Position numbers and translations under genes: made by a program. DNA of 64,000 nucleotides, from positions 16,518,443-16,582,442 of the forward strand of contig OY829538.1 in the NCBI GenBank assembly GCA_963691705.1, given 5' to 3'. The number at the start of each line of letters is the position of its first letter. The stretch's first letter is position 1. Positions 1 to 10,306 of the stretch are shown here, one piece after another. Source of the DNA: Viola odorata. Its lineage: Eukaryota > Streptophyta > Magnoliopsida > Malpighiales > Violaceae. The notes under the pieces are model-generated. The model was not told the DNA's origin, ran no database searches, and saw only the letters and a program-made list of their open reading frames with translations.

Positions 1-341
1 TCAAGTTCAATGCCCTAAATTAACATCCTTCCTGAAGACTCATGCTTTCTGAAAATCCTTTTCAAAGGTTGATCTGTAAGCACGATGATGGGGTGAGCCT
101 GAAAGTACAAGTCCATTTTCCGTGTTGCCTACACTAACGCAAATGCTATTTTTTTCAATACGAGCGTATCGTAGCTCGGTATCTTTCAAAACATGACTAA
201 CAAAGAATACGGGGCGATGAATATGACTGTCTTCTCTCACGAGGACAACACTGACCACCTCATCAGCGACGCCCAAATATAAATATAGAGTATCACCTGG
301 CTCTAGTCTTGTCAGTACCAGGTCAGAGGAAAGGTAGGCTT
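1..341 (-). pseudogene. pol: Element A RNase H domain, partial
   Basis: The minus strand from about 341 encodes the RNase H that follows reverse transcriptase. Readable pieces include YLGVADEVVSVVLVRED, RPVFFVSHVLKD and ELRYARIEK, the same order as in C (23100-23270) and B (48220-48360). The frame breaks after the IEK motif, where the homologous proteins continue into an AFALIQ-type segment. The domain is cut at base 1, so the second RNase H and the integrase cannot be seen. Confidence 0.8.
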
Positions 342-1360
342 TTATGCCACCAAACGCTTCTTCACACTATTCTGTCCATCCAAAATGAGCCTTTTGTGAA
401 TAACCTTGAAGAACGGTAGGCATCTCTCGCCTTGCTTGGAAATGAATCGCCCTAGAGCGATAACGCGCCCTGTAAGCTTTTGTACTTCTTTGACTGTTTG
501 AGGAGATACCATGTCGAGGATGGCTTTGATTTTTGACGGGTTGGGCTGGATGTCTCTTTGACTGACCACATAGCCTAAAAACTTACCCGTTTGAAATGCA
601 AACATGCATTTACGAGGGTTGAGATTCATTTGGTATTCTCTCATTACTTCGAATACTTCCTCCAAATCCGCTAGGTGGTCCTCAAAGCTTCGGCTTTTTA
701 CTACTACGTCATCCAGATATGCTTCTCGAAAACCTTGTTTGCCATGCGCTGAAACGTAGCTCCAGCATTTTTTAAACCAAACGACATCGCCGTGTAACAG
801 TATATGGCTTTTGGAGTGATGAAACTGGTTTTTTCCTCATCTTCCATAGCCATGGGGATTTGGTGGTACCCGGAGTTGGCGTCTAAGTAGCTTGGATATA
901 CGTACCCGGCAGTCTGGTCGATCAACTGGTCGATTTGAGGAAGAGGGTAGCAATCTTTGGGATAAGCGTCGTTTAGATCAGTGAAATCAATAGACATGCG
1001 CCAATCTCCGTTAGGTTTTGGGACTAGAATAGGGTTAGGTAACTAAGTCGGGTATTGAACTTCCCGAATAAAACCTGCATCCAGGAGTTTCGATACCTCC
1101 TTCTTAATGGCTATCGCCTTTTCTGTAGAGAACGCTCGACATTTTTGCTGAACTGGCTTGACGTTAGGGTCAACGCTAGGTCGATGCTCCACTACTTCTC
1201 GTGAAATTCTTGGCATATTTGCAGGCTTCCAAGTGAATTCTCCCTTGCACTTGTTTAATAATCGAGCTAACTGCGCGTTCTCATATGGGATTAACTTTTC
1301 ACTAACCGGGAAGTTTGCTTCTTTGATTCCGCTAACGGGAACTGGCACCATCTTATCCAT
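342..1360 (-). pseudogene. pol: Element A reverse transcriptase (frameshifted)
   Basis: This is the reverse transcriptase that would copy the element RNA into DNA. The N-terminal part (1360-1043) carries LARLLNKCKGEFTWKPANMP and the FIREVQYPT block. The middle part (997-704) carries DFTDLNDAYPKDCYPLPQID and the GATFQRMANKVF block. The C-terminal part (665-342) carries LNPRKCMFAFQTGKFLGYVV. The catalytic YxDD is present as YLDD near 700-712 but in a different frame from the block before it. Compared with C, about 20 bases are missing just upstream of it. The enzyme is therefore broken at its active site. Confidence 0.85.
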
Positions 1361-1467
1361 AGGAGGGTGCGCTTTTCATCTTTCTGCTCAAAGGGGTCAT
1401 CTGTTACATACATATAACGGTCGCAACTCTTTTGCGTCATGAGTAGGTAACATTTGGCCGCTAGCTT

Positions 1468-2079
1468 CTAATCGCCTTTGATTGAGACTACCCTATCCCA
1501 GGAGGGATATTTCATTCTCAAGTGCCTCTGAGATATCGCTGCCCTAAAACGGTTGAGGAACGGTCGTCCAAGTATGGCGTTATATGGCAGAGTTAAGTCT
1601 ACGACCAAGAATAACAACTCCTCCGACTGCTTGGACGTATCTTCACTAAAGTACACTGACAATAATGTGACTCTAGTCACAGGGATTGGAACTCCATCTA
1701 TCCCCATTATTGGCTTCTTGCAAGGTGTCAGCTCGCTGTTAGGACGCTTCATGAGGTTGTATGCCTCTAACGAAAATAAATTTACCGCGCTTCCATTGTC
1801 AATTAGAGTTCTACTAACTCTATGATTGCCGATAACGGGTGTAACCACTAACGCATCATTATATGGGAAGATAACACCTCTCTCGTCCTCCTTAGAGAAG
1901 GACAACACCATTCGATCTAATGCGCTTATCGCCTCGCTTTTTATTAACGTGCTTTCTCGTTTACGCTTCTCCCCTGAATTGAGCGTTAACTGCACAGGCT
2001 CATCAAGATATGGCATGCCACCAGCAATAATATTGATGATAGGAATGTCGTCATCGTGGACCATTAATGTCTCTCTCAT
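1468..2079 (-). CDS. pol: Element A retropepsin-type protease region, open frame
   Basis: A 203-codon open frame encodes the aspartic protease that would cut the Gag-Pol polyprotein. The active-site motif is DNGSAVNLF within TLIDNGSAVNLFSLEAYNL, and the later LPYNAILGRPFLNRF block matches the second conserved protease segment. The protein aligns along its whole length with the protease parts of C (21310-21993) and B (46787-47389). The start used here (MRETLMVHDDD) overlaps the end of gag by a few bases. In life it would be part of a polyprotein, so the first Met need not be a true start. Confidence 0.8.
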   Translation of the reverse strand: MRETLMVHDDDIPIINIIAGGMPYLDEPVQLTLNSGEKRKRESTLIKSEAISALDRMVLSFSKEDERGVIFPYNDALVVTPVIGNHRVSRTLIDNGSAVNLFSLEAYNLMKRPNSELTPCKKPIMGIDGVPIPVTRVTLLSVYFSEDTSKQSEELLFLVVDLTLPYNAILGRPFLNRFRAAISQRHLRMKYPSWDRVVSIKGD

Positions 2080-3925
2080 TCTTCCTCCAGGGATATCATT
2101 ATTTCTAGGGGGTGAGGGGGTGTTTGTCTGCTGTCCGATGTTTTACCTGTCGGGTTGCCTCTGGCTTCTTCTCTCGCCTTAGTGGCAAACTCTTCGAGGT
2201 AACCTTCTTCAACTAAATGCTCTATTTCTAACTTTAACTCTCTACACACATTCGTGGAGTGTCCTTTGACTTTGTGGAATTTACAAAAAGCGTTTTCCCT
2301 TCCTCCCATAATTACTCCGAGTTTTACAGGAGCTGGATAATGGATGGGCAGGTTTCATTCTTGGACGATCGCTAAGATTTCCGCTCTCGGGAGTATAAGA
2401 GAAGGCAGGTCAGGGTCGTACACTTGGCCCTTTGGTGGATCCATTTGTCGTCTAGTGGGAGAATTACCAGGCCTTCCTATCGAAAAATTGCCCTTTTGCC
2501 AATTTGAGGCCCTAGGGATATGATCTTTCCGATAGTCATAGTCATCAATTGGACGAGTGTCTGGGTCGTGTTAGCATGAGCGTTAGGAGTAGGATGTGCG
2601 TCTTGTGGCGTGTTTTGAATTGTCTCTATTTTCTTCCTCCTCCATCCTTGCATAATTATGAGCTTTCAGCCTTAATGCATCCAGATTCGGTGGGGGATCC
2701 ACCAGTAACGTATCTCGTAATTTCCATAGCAACAATTGTGTTTCAAAGCTTCCACAACGAAATCAATGGTAACGCCTGGTGTCAATGACATTTCGAGATC
2801 AAAGCAACTAAGGAAGTCCTTCAAGGACTCCTGAGGTTTTCGACGGATATCAAATAACGCCGCTGCAAATTTCTTAATTGGGACATCCATACTAAATCGG
2901 CTCTGAAACTTAGCTTCCAGCTATGGAAAACTATTAATCGACCCCGCTGGGAGCCCTTCAAACCAAAGACGTGCTACCCCTGACAGTGTCATGACAAATA
3001 TCTGGCACAAAGCTGCGTCGCTATGAGTTTGAAACTGCATGAAGTCCTTTACCTTGTTAAGGTGGGAGATAGGATACCTCATGCCATCATACGATTCTGC
3101 AGGAAGTTTCACGTGCCGATTGACCTTGTGGTGTCCTATGCGATAGGTGAACGGGTGACCAGCGTTATCATCAGGAATTCCGTGAGGATCACGAGGTAGA
3201 GAAGCTTCTAAATGATGCCTTTGACCTCAAAGGTCGTGCTCATTATGTCGCTTGGGAGATCGGCTACGACTGATGGGCGTCCAGGTTCGATGTCTTTTAC
3301 TGCTCGTTCTCTCGCTGTGTCTAGGGGATATGTCCCTAAACATCTCATCTCGTCTGCCATCCCAACGATCTCTGTACTCGTCATGCCATCGTTCCTCTTG
3401 AGAAATAGGGATTTCTCGCGTGCGTTGCGCAGAAGGTTCCACTTGTCTATCAGCGAGTTGTATAAAATTAACAGGGACTGTCGTTATGGGCGTGGTCAGC
3501 GGGATGCTCCTAGGCTGCCGGGGTGATAGTGGTCGATTGGTGACAATAGATGGAGTAAAAACTATGTGAGAAGGAACGCTAGGACCTGAGATATTGGGCG
3601 TAAATCCTGCAGCTAACTCAGTCAAGTGATCTAGCTGAGCACGAAGAACTGATATTGAATTCACAAGAGGGTTGCTCGCACTATCCATCACAGATCCCCT
3701 TGAATGGGGAGTGGAATAGCTAGATCCTTTCATCTGAGAAAGAGGAATCTGTATCTGGGAAAAAGGTGTTCCCGTTGTTTGCCCGAAGGAGAAGTCTAAC
3801 GTTCCCTGAGGAGCCTCCTGCATCGCGGTAGAAATAGTTGTAGTAGCAAAAGGATAAAGCTCTCTGCGGGTAGCAAAAGAAAGGCTAAAAGACTGAGATG
3901 GTGTAGAATCTGAATCAAAAGCCAT
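2080..3925 (-). pseudogene. gag: Element A gag
   Basis: Gag forms the virus-like particle. The start (MAFDSDSTPSQSF) lies 65 bases from the primer binding site and matches the gag starts of C (19423) and B (44926). A long polar, arginine- and serine-rich N-terminal part runs to 3227. The retrotransposon gag core follows at 3112-2672 (SYDGMRYPISHLNKVKDF, MTLSGVARLWFEGLP), then a zinc-knuckle-like C-x2-H-x4-H-x4-C in FCKFHKVKGHSTNVC near 2260-2290. The frame is broken at about 3230, 2920 and 2670 and in the stretch before 2309. Confidence 0.85.
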
Positions 3926-3989
3926 GATCCTTCGATCTCCTGGAAAAACAGAGCTTGGGTATTAAGAACGCTCACTTAATAGAACCAAT

Positions 3990-4008
3990 GCTCTCAATGA
4001 AAGCACCA
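3990..4008 (-). other. Element A primer binding site
   Basis: On the minus strand, 3 bases after the LTR end, the sequence TGGTGCTTTCATTGAGAGC occurs. The same 19 bases follow the 5' LTRs of C (19341) and B (44843). Position and the leading TGG (pairing with a tRNA CCA end) identify it as the minus-strand primer site. I do not assign the tRNA. Confidence 0.85.
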
Positions 4009-4011
4009 ATT

Positions 4012-5908
4012 TGATAAGATCTGGATTCTTGTTGGAGGGCAAAAGGGGAAAATGACTTCTTGAAGTCACTGTTGACCATCGTCCGATGTACCTGCAAATA
4101 GGGGTGTAAACGGTTCCATTCGGTCCGGTTTTGGGCTTGGGATCGGATTGAACCGTTAATTATCGGTTCTGATTTGCCTAGAACCGGACAGAACCGTTAG
4201 TTATCGGTTCTGTCCGGCCTGGAACCGGACTGAACCGGCAGTTCGGTTCGGTTCGGGTTCCAGTTCCGGTTATTTTTTTTAAATTAATTAAAAAATACAT
4301 ATAAAAAATTCAATAAAAAACAAAGAATTGAACTCAAAGCTACAATCCAAAAAACATCCATAATTAAATTAAGTAGTCGTATCCCAATTGAACTCAAAGC
4401 CACAATCTAAAAAAACATCCATAATTAAATTAAGGAGCTGCATCAAAACAGAGACTTTTTCTAACATCAAGGGAGGGCCATCAATGTGATCACAGTTGTT
4501 GCGTAGATGAAGTCTCAGTATGTGCTTGCACTCTATCTGCCTCCACTATCTATACAAAAAATAAGGCAAACAACCACAAAAAATAAGACAAACAGCCATG
4601 TCAAAAAATAAGACAACATTGAAACATTCACAACAGACACGCTCCTGGATGAACAATCCAGGAAAAGAAAGACAACCTGCAGCAGTCAACCCACTGCTGA
4701 AAAACAACCATACCTCGCGACTCAACTCCCCCATCACTAAGATTGATTGATTCAGTGTTTGAGTATTTAGTATATTTAAAAAAAACTTATTACAGAGTAG
4801 AGAGATGCATCTAATGGCTTACATTGATTGATTCAGTGTTTGAGTTCATGGAAGGATGAGGGAGCGACGCGATTTCGGAGAAGAGAAGGAGTGATGCGGC
4901 GAGGGAGCGGCACGACTGCAAGATGGAGCGACGCGATGGAGACGAGAAGGAGTGACATGGAGGCGAACAAGGAACAAGGGATTAAGGATTTGGTCGGAGA
5001 GAGCGGCGAGAAGGAGTGACGCTGCTGGTTTCAGATTTGGGCCATTTGGCTGAGATGGATGGAGGAGCGGCGCTTTGGAGAAGAGAATGAGTGAAAAAGA
5101 ATGAAATGAAAGGAAAATTAGGTTTAGGTTTTGGTAATTGGTAAAAACCATCCAATTAAGAATTAAAAGAAAATTTGAGTGGGAGGGGAGGGTATTCGAA
5201 CCCCCTCCCTTTAGCTTAAAAAAATATTTTTAACCATTGAAGCAAAGGAAACATTACATACTTATTGCATATATATATTTATATATTAAATATATATATA
5301 TACCGGTTCTTCCGGTTCTACGGTTCGGTTTATGGTTTTTGGTAGGAGTAGAACCGGACAGAACCGAAAATTTCCGGTTCTGCTTCGAGAAGAACTGGAC
5401 TGAACCGGAACTTTACAGTTCGGTCCAGATCGGTGCAAAATGCTCCGGTTCCGGTTCGATTTCCGGTTCAATCCGGTTTTCTTACACCCCTACCTGCAAA
5501 GCGCCGGAGGGGGGGCTCTGGCGTAGAGATTCTGATGCTTAAGTCAGTGTGGGTGGTGAAAATAGCAGAGTTTTGGCCAGCAATCTTAGGCTTACCTCAA
5601 ATCTCGCATACGAGGGTATTTATAGGTAAAATGCGAGTGTTATTTCTAGAGGGTGGGCGTTATCTAGGGAAGATAATGCCTAAGTATCTTGAGTGACGTC
5701 ATGGCCCCCATGGGATGGGATAACGTCATGTGTGTGGCTAGATAATGGGTGAGACCCCCTCTGCTGATGTCGACCATCCCAGGGTCTATCGCTATGTGGG
5801 CGAAAGGCGGTAGCCATAAAGGCGGTCGCCTAGTGGGAGCTACAGTTTTCCGGCCTTAACGGTAGGAATAAGGATAAAAATGCCCCTAACGTTACATTAT
5901 AGTTATCA
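4012..5908 (-). repeat. Element A 5' LTR, split by a hAT-like insertion
   Basis: Without the 1394-bp insertion at 4099-5492 and one copy of its 8-bp duplication, the LTR is about 495 bp. It shares blocks with the LTRs of B, D and I: the ACCTGCAAAGCGCCGG block, TTATAGG/TATAAATA box region, TGACGTCA motifs near 5693-5700, and the GATGTCGACCATCCCAGG block near 5767-5783. Its outermost part differs from B, suggesting a separate subfamily. Confidence 0.85.
4099..5492. mobile_element. Non-autonomous hAT-like DNA transposon
   Basis: The ends are TAGGGGTGTAA and TTACACCCCTA, an 11-bp perfect terminal inverted repeat. It is flanked by 8-bp direct repeats CCTGCAAA at 4091-4098 and 5493-5500, which occur once in the uninterrupted LTRs (for example near 63250). 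The TAGGGGTG end and 8-bp duplication are hAT features. Both subterminal regions (4108-4265 and 5297-5480) are packed with GGTTC/GAACCGG motifs in both orientations, the kind of array hAT transposases bind. Internally there is a 62-bp tandem duplication near 4326-4448. No transposase frame is present, so movement would need an enzyme from elsewhere. Confidence 0.9.
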
Positions 5909-6796
5909 TCGGGAGTATCCGTTGCGGGCAAGCCAAGGTACTAAGAAAACCCTTCAACGTTTGGGCTTAGATTTCTACCTCGATTGTGAGGTTTTGTATA
6001 AAAGAAGGGCGGAAGGAGCCTTACTTCGTTGTGTCGCCATTCTCAAGGCCGAAAAGATCATGACCGAGAATCATGAAGGGGTTTTCTCCACGCATGCTAG
6101 TGGGCACATGATGGCAAGGAAAATAATGAGACAAGGTTATTTTTGGCTTACTGTTGAACGAGATTGCATCGACTATTTCTGAAAGTGCCACAAATTCTAA
6201 ATTTACGCGGACCACCTCCATGTCCCTTCGGCTCCTCTTTTTAGCATGGCGTCACCTTGGCCATTCGCGATGTGGGGAATTGACATCATAGGCCAAATTC
6301 ATCCGAAAGCCTCTAACGGCCATCACTTCATCCTCATAGCAATCGACTACTTCACCAAGTGGGTGGAGGCCGCCTCTTACTCAAGGATCACTCAAAAGAC
6401 AACCACGCGGTTTATTGAGAAGAATATTATTTGCCGCTATGGAGTCCCCGAAATGATCATTACCGACAACGATGCCAATCTGAATAGAAAGATGATCAAC
6501 GATCTTTGCCAACATTGGCAAATGAAACACCGCATCTCCTAACCTTACCGCCCAAAGATGAATGGCACGGTTGAAGCCGCAAATAAGAATTTAAAGAAAA
6601 TCATCCAGAAAATAGTAGTCACTCACAAAGATTGGCATGACATGCTCCTTTTTGTTGTACACGCTTATCGGATTGTGATTCGTACTTCTACAGGAGCGAC
6701 CCCTTACTCTTTGGTCTACGGCATGGAAGCGGTGGTACCACTTGAGATAGAAATTCCCTCCCTTAGAGTCTTGGCCGAATCAGGAGTAGAAGAATA
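5909..6796 (+). pseudogene. pol: Element E integrase, 5'-truncated by element A
   Basis: Integrase joins the element DNA to the host chromosome. The zinc-binding segment is at 6060-6200 (NHEGVFSTHASGHMMARK, then DYF followed by a stop and KCHK). The catalytic core has the first Asp in WGIDIIG (near 6280), the second in ITDNDANLN (near 6465) and the Glu in NGTVEAANKN (near 6575). The later block PYSLVYGMEAVVPLEIEIPSL is also clear. Stops at 6179, 6540 and 6795 break the frame. One of them replaces a residue just before the PYRPKMNGTVE block. Confidence 0.9.
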
Positions 6797-9538
6797 AAAT
6801 TGGGCGAGGGTGAGATATGAGCAACTGAATCTCATCTTAGAGAAACATTCTTGGGAGGTGCTCTAATGCTCACCAAAATGGATGGAGATGATCTACCAAG
6901 ACCAGTGAATGCGGATGCCGTCAATATGTATTTTGCATAGGAATCTGTAAGCCATATCTCGTCAATTAAAAAGACATAGGGTTCTTCTCGACCAAACTAC
7001 TTAATGTTTATTTCCAATCAATAAAATGAGAACTTTTTCGTAAAACTTACGTGTCAAATCTTTTAAGTTTTAAATGGCAAAAGGAAGCGTGGTGTTAGCG
7101 GCACTTGGGATTAGTTAAGGTTGCAAGAACCACGCTTGAACTAACCCCACTAATAAAATGCTAAGTTTTACAGGTACATAACAATGATAGATGTGTGCTC
7201 TCATGCATAATTTAACATGTAGTGTTTTCTCCGTACACCCGAACGATGATTATGACGAGGCCATTTACATCTGAAACACTATTCAAGAACTTAAGGGTTA
7301 TCCTTCAAGATACTATGATGGAACTGTTAGAAATGTTTGCAGCAATACTATTATCCAGTTTGAGTAAAGACTGAATACTAGCTCAAAGCACAAAACTTAC
7401 TCCGCACAGATAATTGGCTCTTCACGCGCCTCAGGGAAGTTATCCTTTACATCTTTGCAATTTCCCTTTCCAATTCATTGCTTTCACAACTTACGTTACC
7501 GCAATTTTAAAATTCCAACGATTTACGCTGTTACGAATGTACGTATGCATACAAATATGTGTACGTAATGTTTGCTAAAATTCTTAGCTTTCGCAAAAAA
7601 AATTTGTTTTTTTTGTACATATACTACTTGGGCTAAAAAAAAGAAAAGAAAAAAATAAGAAGAAATCCTACGTCTTTTTGTGAACATTCCTTAGGTCAAG
7701 CATGCTCATCATTTTATCACGTCACGAATAACTTGTGCGTTCATTAGAAATTATATAACCATATATGATCTTGTCTGTTAACTCTTATATCCATGACATG
7801 TTCTAGACACAAGCAATCGCAAACATATCCTTGTAAGCATTTTGGGCCTTCACGCCTTATTTCTTTCATTCGACATGGGATAACAGTAAGATGACATTGG
7901 ACTTTGCTTTTGCTCTTCTTCCACATTTTCATTTTTAACTTTTTGCCCTCAAAACACATATTTTGTACACCATGTATGACTCTATCAAACACCCAAAAGC
8001 CTCTTATTTTCTCCTAACCACGTGAGTAGTGCTCGACTAGGACTGCTAAATTGGAGTTGAAAATGCACATCAAGCAAGGGAACGACAAGAAAGCCCTTAG
8101 GGGATCGCTGACAAATTAATGTCAGAAGAAGGCCGAATAAATCAAGACTTCAAGGCCTCTGCCGAAGACAGAAATGAGAATGGACCAGACAAAAAAGAGA
8201 GGTTGTACTTGCTTTGCTTGCAAAAAAAAAAGAGAAAAAAAGGGGAAAAAAAAGAAAAAGAAAAAACAAGAATAGAAAAAAAAAGGGAGTGTTCATGGAG
8301 CACCATCAACAAAACAACAGCAGAAGCAAGTACATACAAAAAAACTGTCAAACATCAAACAACAAAAATGATCTCAAAAGTAAAGGAGATCATTCCCTGC
8401 GAATATCACAAAACTTGGGCACAATGCCCTCAGAACAATCCTGAAGGAACATCTCAAATGAAGATTCAAGAATTTGTGCACTTTGCCCTCGCCATAATCA
8501 AATCGTCGAGCATCGTTCACCACAATTTGTCCTCATCGCAATTAGTCGTCGAGCACAAACTCATTAAAACCTTTCTCCAAAAAAAGAAGAAGAACACAAC
8601 ACTTTTCCTTTTCTGCTATAAATTCCTCCTTTTTTTTCCCCTCGCAAAGTCCTCTTGATTATTAGCAGGCCCATGTATGTGCATCTTTCACTCAGATTGA
8701 CATTGCAAATTTAATTTTTGGGCAATGATTATTGCATTTTTATGAGTGTAAACACATAGCCCTATTTTCTTAGCGTGAGCGTAAACACTAATATCTGGTA
8801 AGGATTGCTTACGGCTGCATGTCATAGGAAAGTCTTGTTCTTGAGGTCGTTATTTCCTGAACAAGACGCAGATGTTATCTAGACTTGTATCAATCATGCT
8901 TATATAACGAAAATTTGAACGAATATTTTCAAAGAATATACTTGAATTGATTTTCCCTTAAATAAAGAGGTCATTTTCATTCCAAAAAAGACTTGGGGGG
9001 CAAGCCGAGGTTTAAATGTAGGAATACCCAATGTTTCTCACATTATCATTTGCTCTCTCTTTTTCCATCTGTTGCTGCTTTCGTGTTTGCTTCTCTCCTA
9101 TTTGCAGGATACAGCTACGCATTGATGGAATCACACCTCAATCATGGGTCTTCGATGAAGAAATCATTGTAATGCCCTCGTCTTGGATTTTCATTAAAAT
9201 CCAATCAAAATTCGAATGGAGTACGTTACCACTCCCCAAAAAACTTCGTGCGGCGGATCACGCCCCCTCACGCTCAAAACATCAAATGCGGTGGCTCTCA
9301 ACCACTCACCAATACGGTGGCTTCCAACAACTCACTAATGCGCCTCACCAATGCGGTGGCTTCCAACCACTCGCAAAAGTGGTGGCTTCCAACCATCAGA
9401 GACATTTGCCTCAATATCCGACCAAAGGTACGTTGCTTTAAACCCAAGGTACGTTCCAAACTCTCATTTAAATTTTTGTCAAATGTATGGACTGCAAGTG
9501 CTAACCTCGCCCTACGTAATTCTACATTTCTACATAAT
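6797..9538 (+). other. Element E 3' non-coding region
   Basis: This stretch follows the integrase and has no frame that resembles a known protein. It is A/T-rich, with poly-A runs near 7620-7670 and 8220-8290. A 179-codon frame at 8119-8658 is low-complexity lysine-rich sequence arising from these A-runs. Tat-type elements commonly carry long 3' regions like this. Confidence 0.6.
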
Positions 9539-10190
9539 TACTATCTCCTCCTTCAGCGACTACTTTTCTGCATATCTAAATACTCTTCCTTGAGCGACTA
9601 CTTTTCTGCATATCTAAATACTCCTCCTTGAGCGACTATATTTTTTAATTCCTGCATATCTAAATACTCCTCCTTGAGCGGCAACTTTTCTGCATAACTA
9701 AATACTCCTCCTTGAGCGACTATGTCTTTCAATTCATGTCTATCTAAATACTCCTCCTTGAGCGACTATATTTTTCAATTCCTGCATATCTAAATACTCC
9801 TCCTTGAGCGATTACTTTTCTACATATCTAAATACTCCTCCTTGAGCGACTACTTTTCTGCATATCTAAATACTCCTCCTTGAGCGACTACTTTTCTGCA
9901 TATCTAAATACTCCTCCTTGAGCGACTATGTCTTTCAATTCATGTCTATCTAAATACTCCTCCTTGAGCGACTATATTTTTCAATTCCTATCTATCTACT
10001 ACTCCTCCTTGAGCGACTATATCTTTACATTCCTATCTATCTACTACTCCTCCTTGAGCGACTATATCTTTACATTCCTATCTATCTACTACTCCTCCTT
10101 GAGCGACTATATTCTCACATAATTCTACATTTCTGCATAATTACTACTCCTCCTTGAGCGACTATATTTTACTTTTTCGCATAATTCCAC
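9539..10190 (+). repeat. Minisatellite in element E, 38-49-bp units
   Basis: The core CTCCTCCTTGAGCGACTA recurs more than a dozen times. Early units are mostly 38 bp (spacer TTTTCTGCATATCTAAATA type), intermixed with longer units. The last units are exactly 45 bp (CTTGAGCG at 9963, 10008, 10053 and 10098). The array ends about 100 bp before the polypurine tract. Frames through it encode a repeated SSLSDYIF peptide, which I treat as a by-product of the 45-bp period. Confidence 0.9.
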
Positions 10191-10292
10191 GTCTCAACCG
10201 ATTATGATGTATTCAAAATGAGGTAATATTTGGGCAACTGTCTTTACTGCTAATCAAAAATCTCAGTTACACTGCGTTTTTGATCAAATAGT

Positions 10293-10304
10293 AAAGAGGG
10301 GGCA
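10293..10304 (+). other. Element E polypurine tract
   Basis: AAAGAGGGGGCA lies directly before the 3' LTR start at 10307. Such purine runs prime plus-strand synthesis in LTR elements. The tract is well formed here, unlike the corresponding place in elements B and C. Confidence 0.85.
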
Positions 10305-10306
10305 AC

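Larger units (their letters stand above)
1..5908 (-). mobile_element. Element A: Tat-type Ty3/gypsy LTR retrotransposon, truncated by window edge
   Basis: Reading the minus strand from 5908 leftwards gives LTR, primer binding site, gag, protease, reverse transcriptase and the start of RNase H, which runs off the window. Gene order and sequence match elements C and B, so this is the same Tat-type lineage. The LTR runs from TGATAAC (complement of 5902-5908) to CTTATCA (complement of 4012-4018). The base after the LTR belongs to the integrase of element E, so A was inserted into E. The other LTR and the expected antisense gene cassette lie outside the window. Several frameshifts and stops make it a dead copy. 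Confidence 0.9.

Noticed and set aside
5187..5230. tRNA-like box (ATTCGAACCCCCTCCC) within the hAT-like element
   Set aside because: Only a T-arm-like string; no full cloverleaf could be drawn.
8119..8658. 179-codon plus-strand frame
   Set aside because: Lysine-rich low-complexity sequence from A-runs in element E's 3' region; no domain and no related frame.
9928..10122. Frame encoding a repeated SSLSDYIF peptide
   Set aside because: It arises from a 45-bp tandem repeat, which keeps any stop-free frame open.
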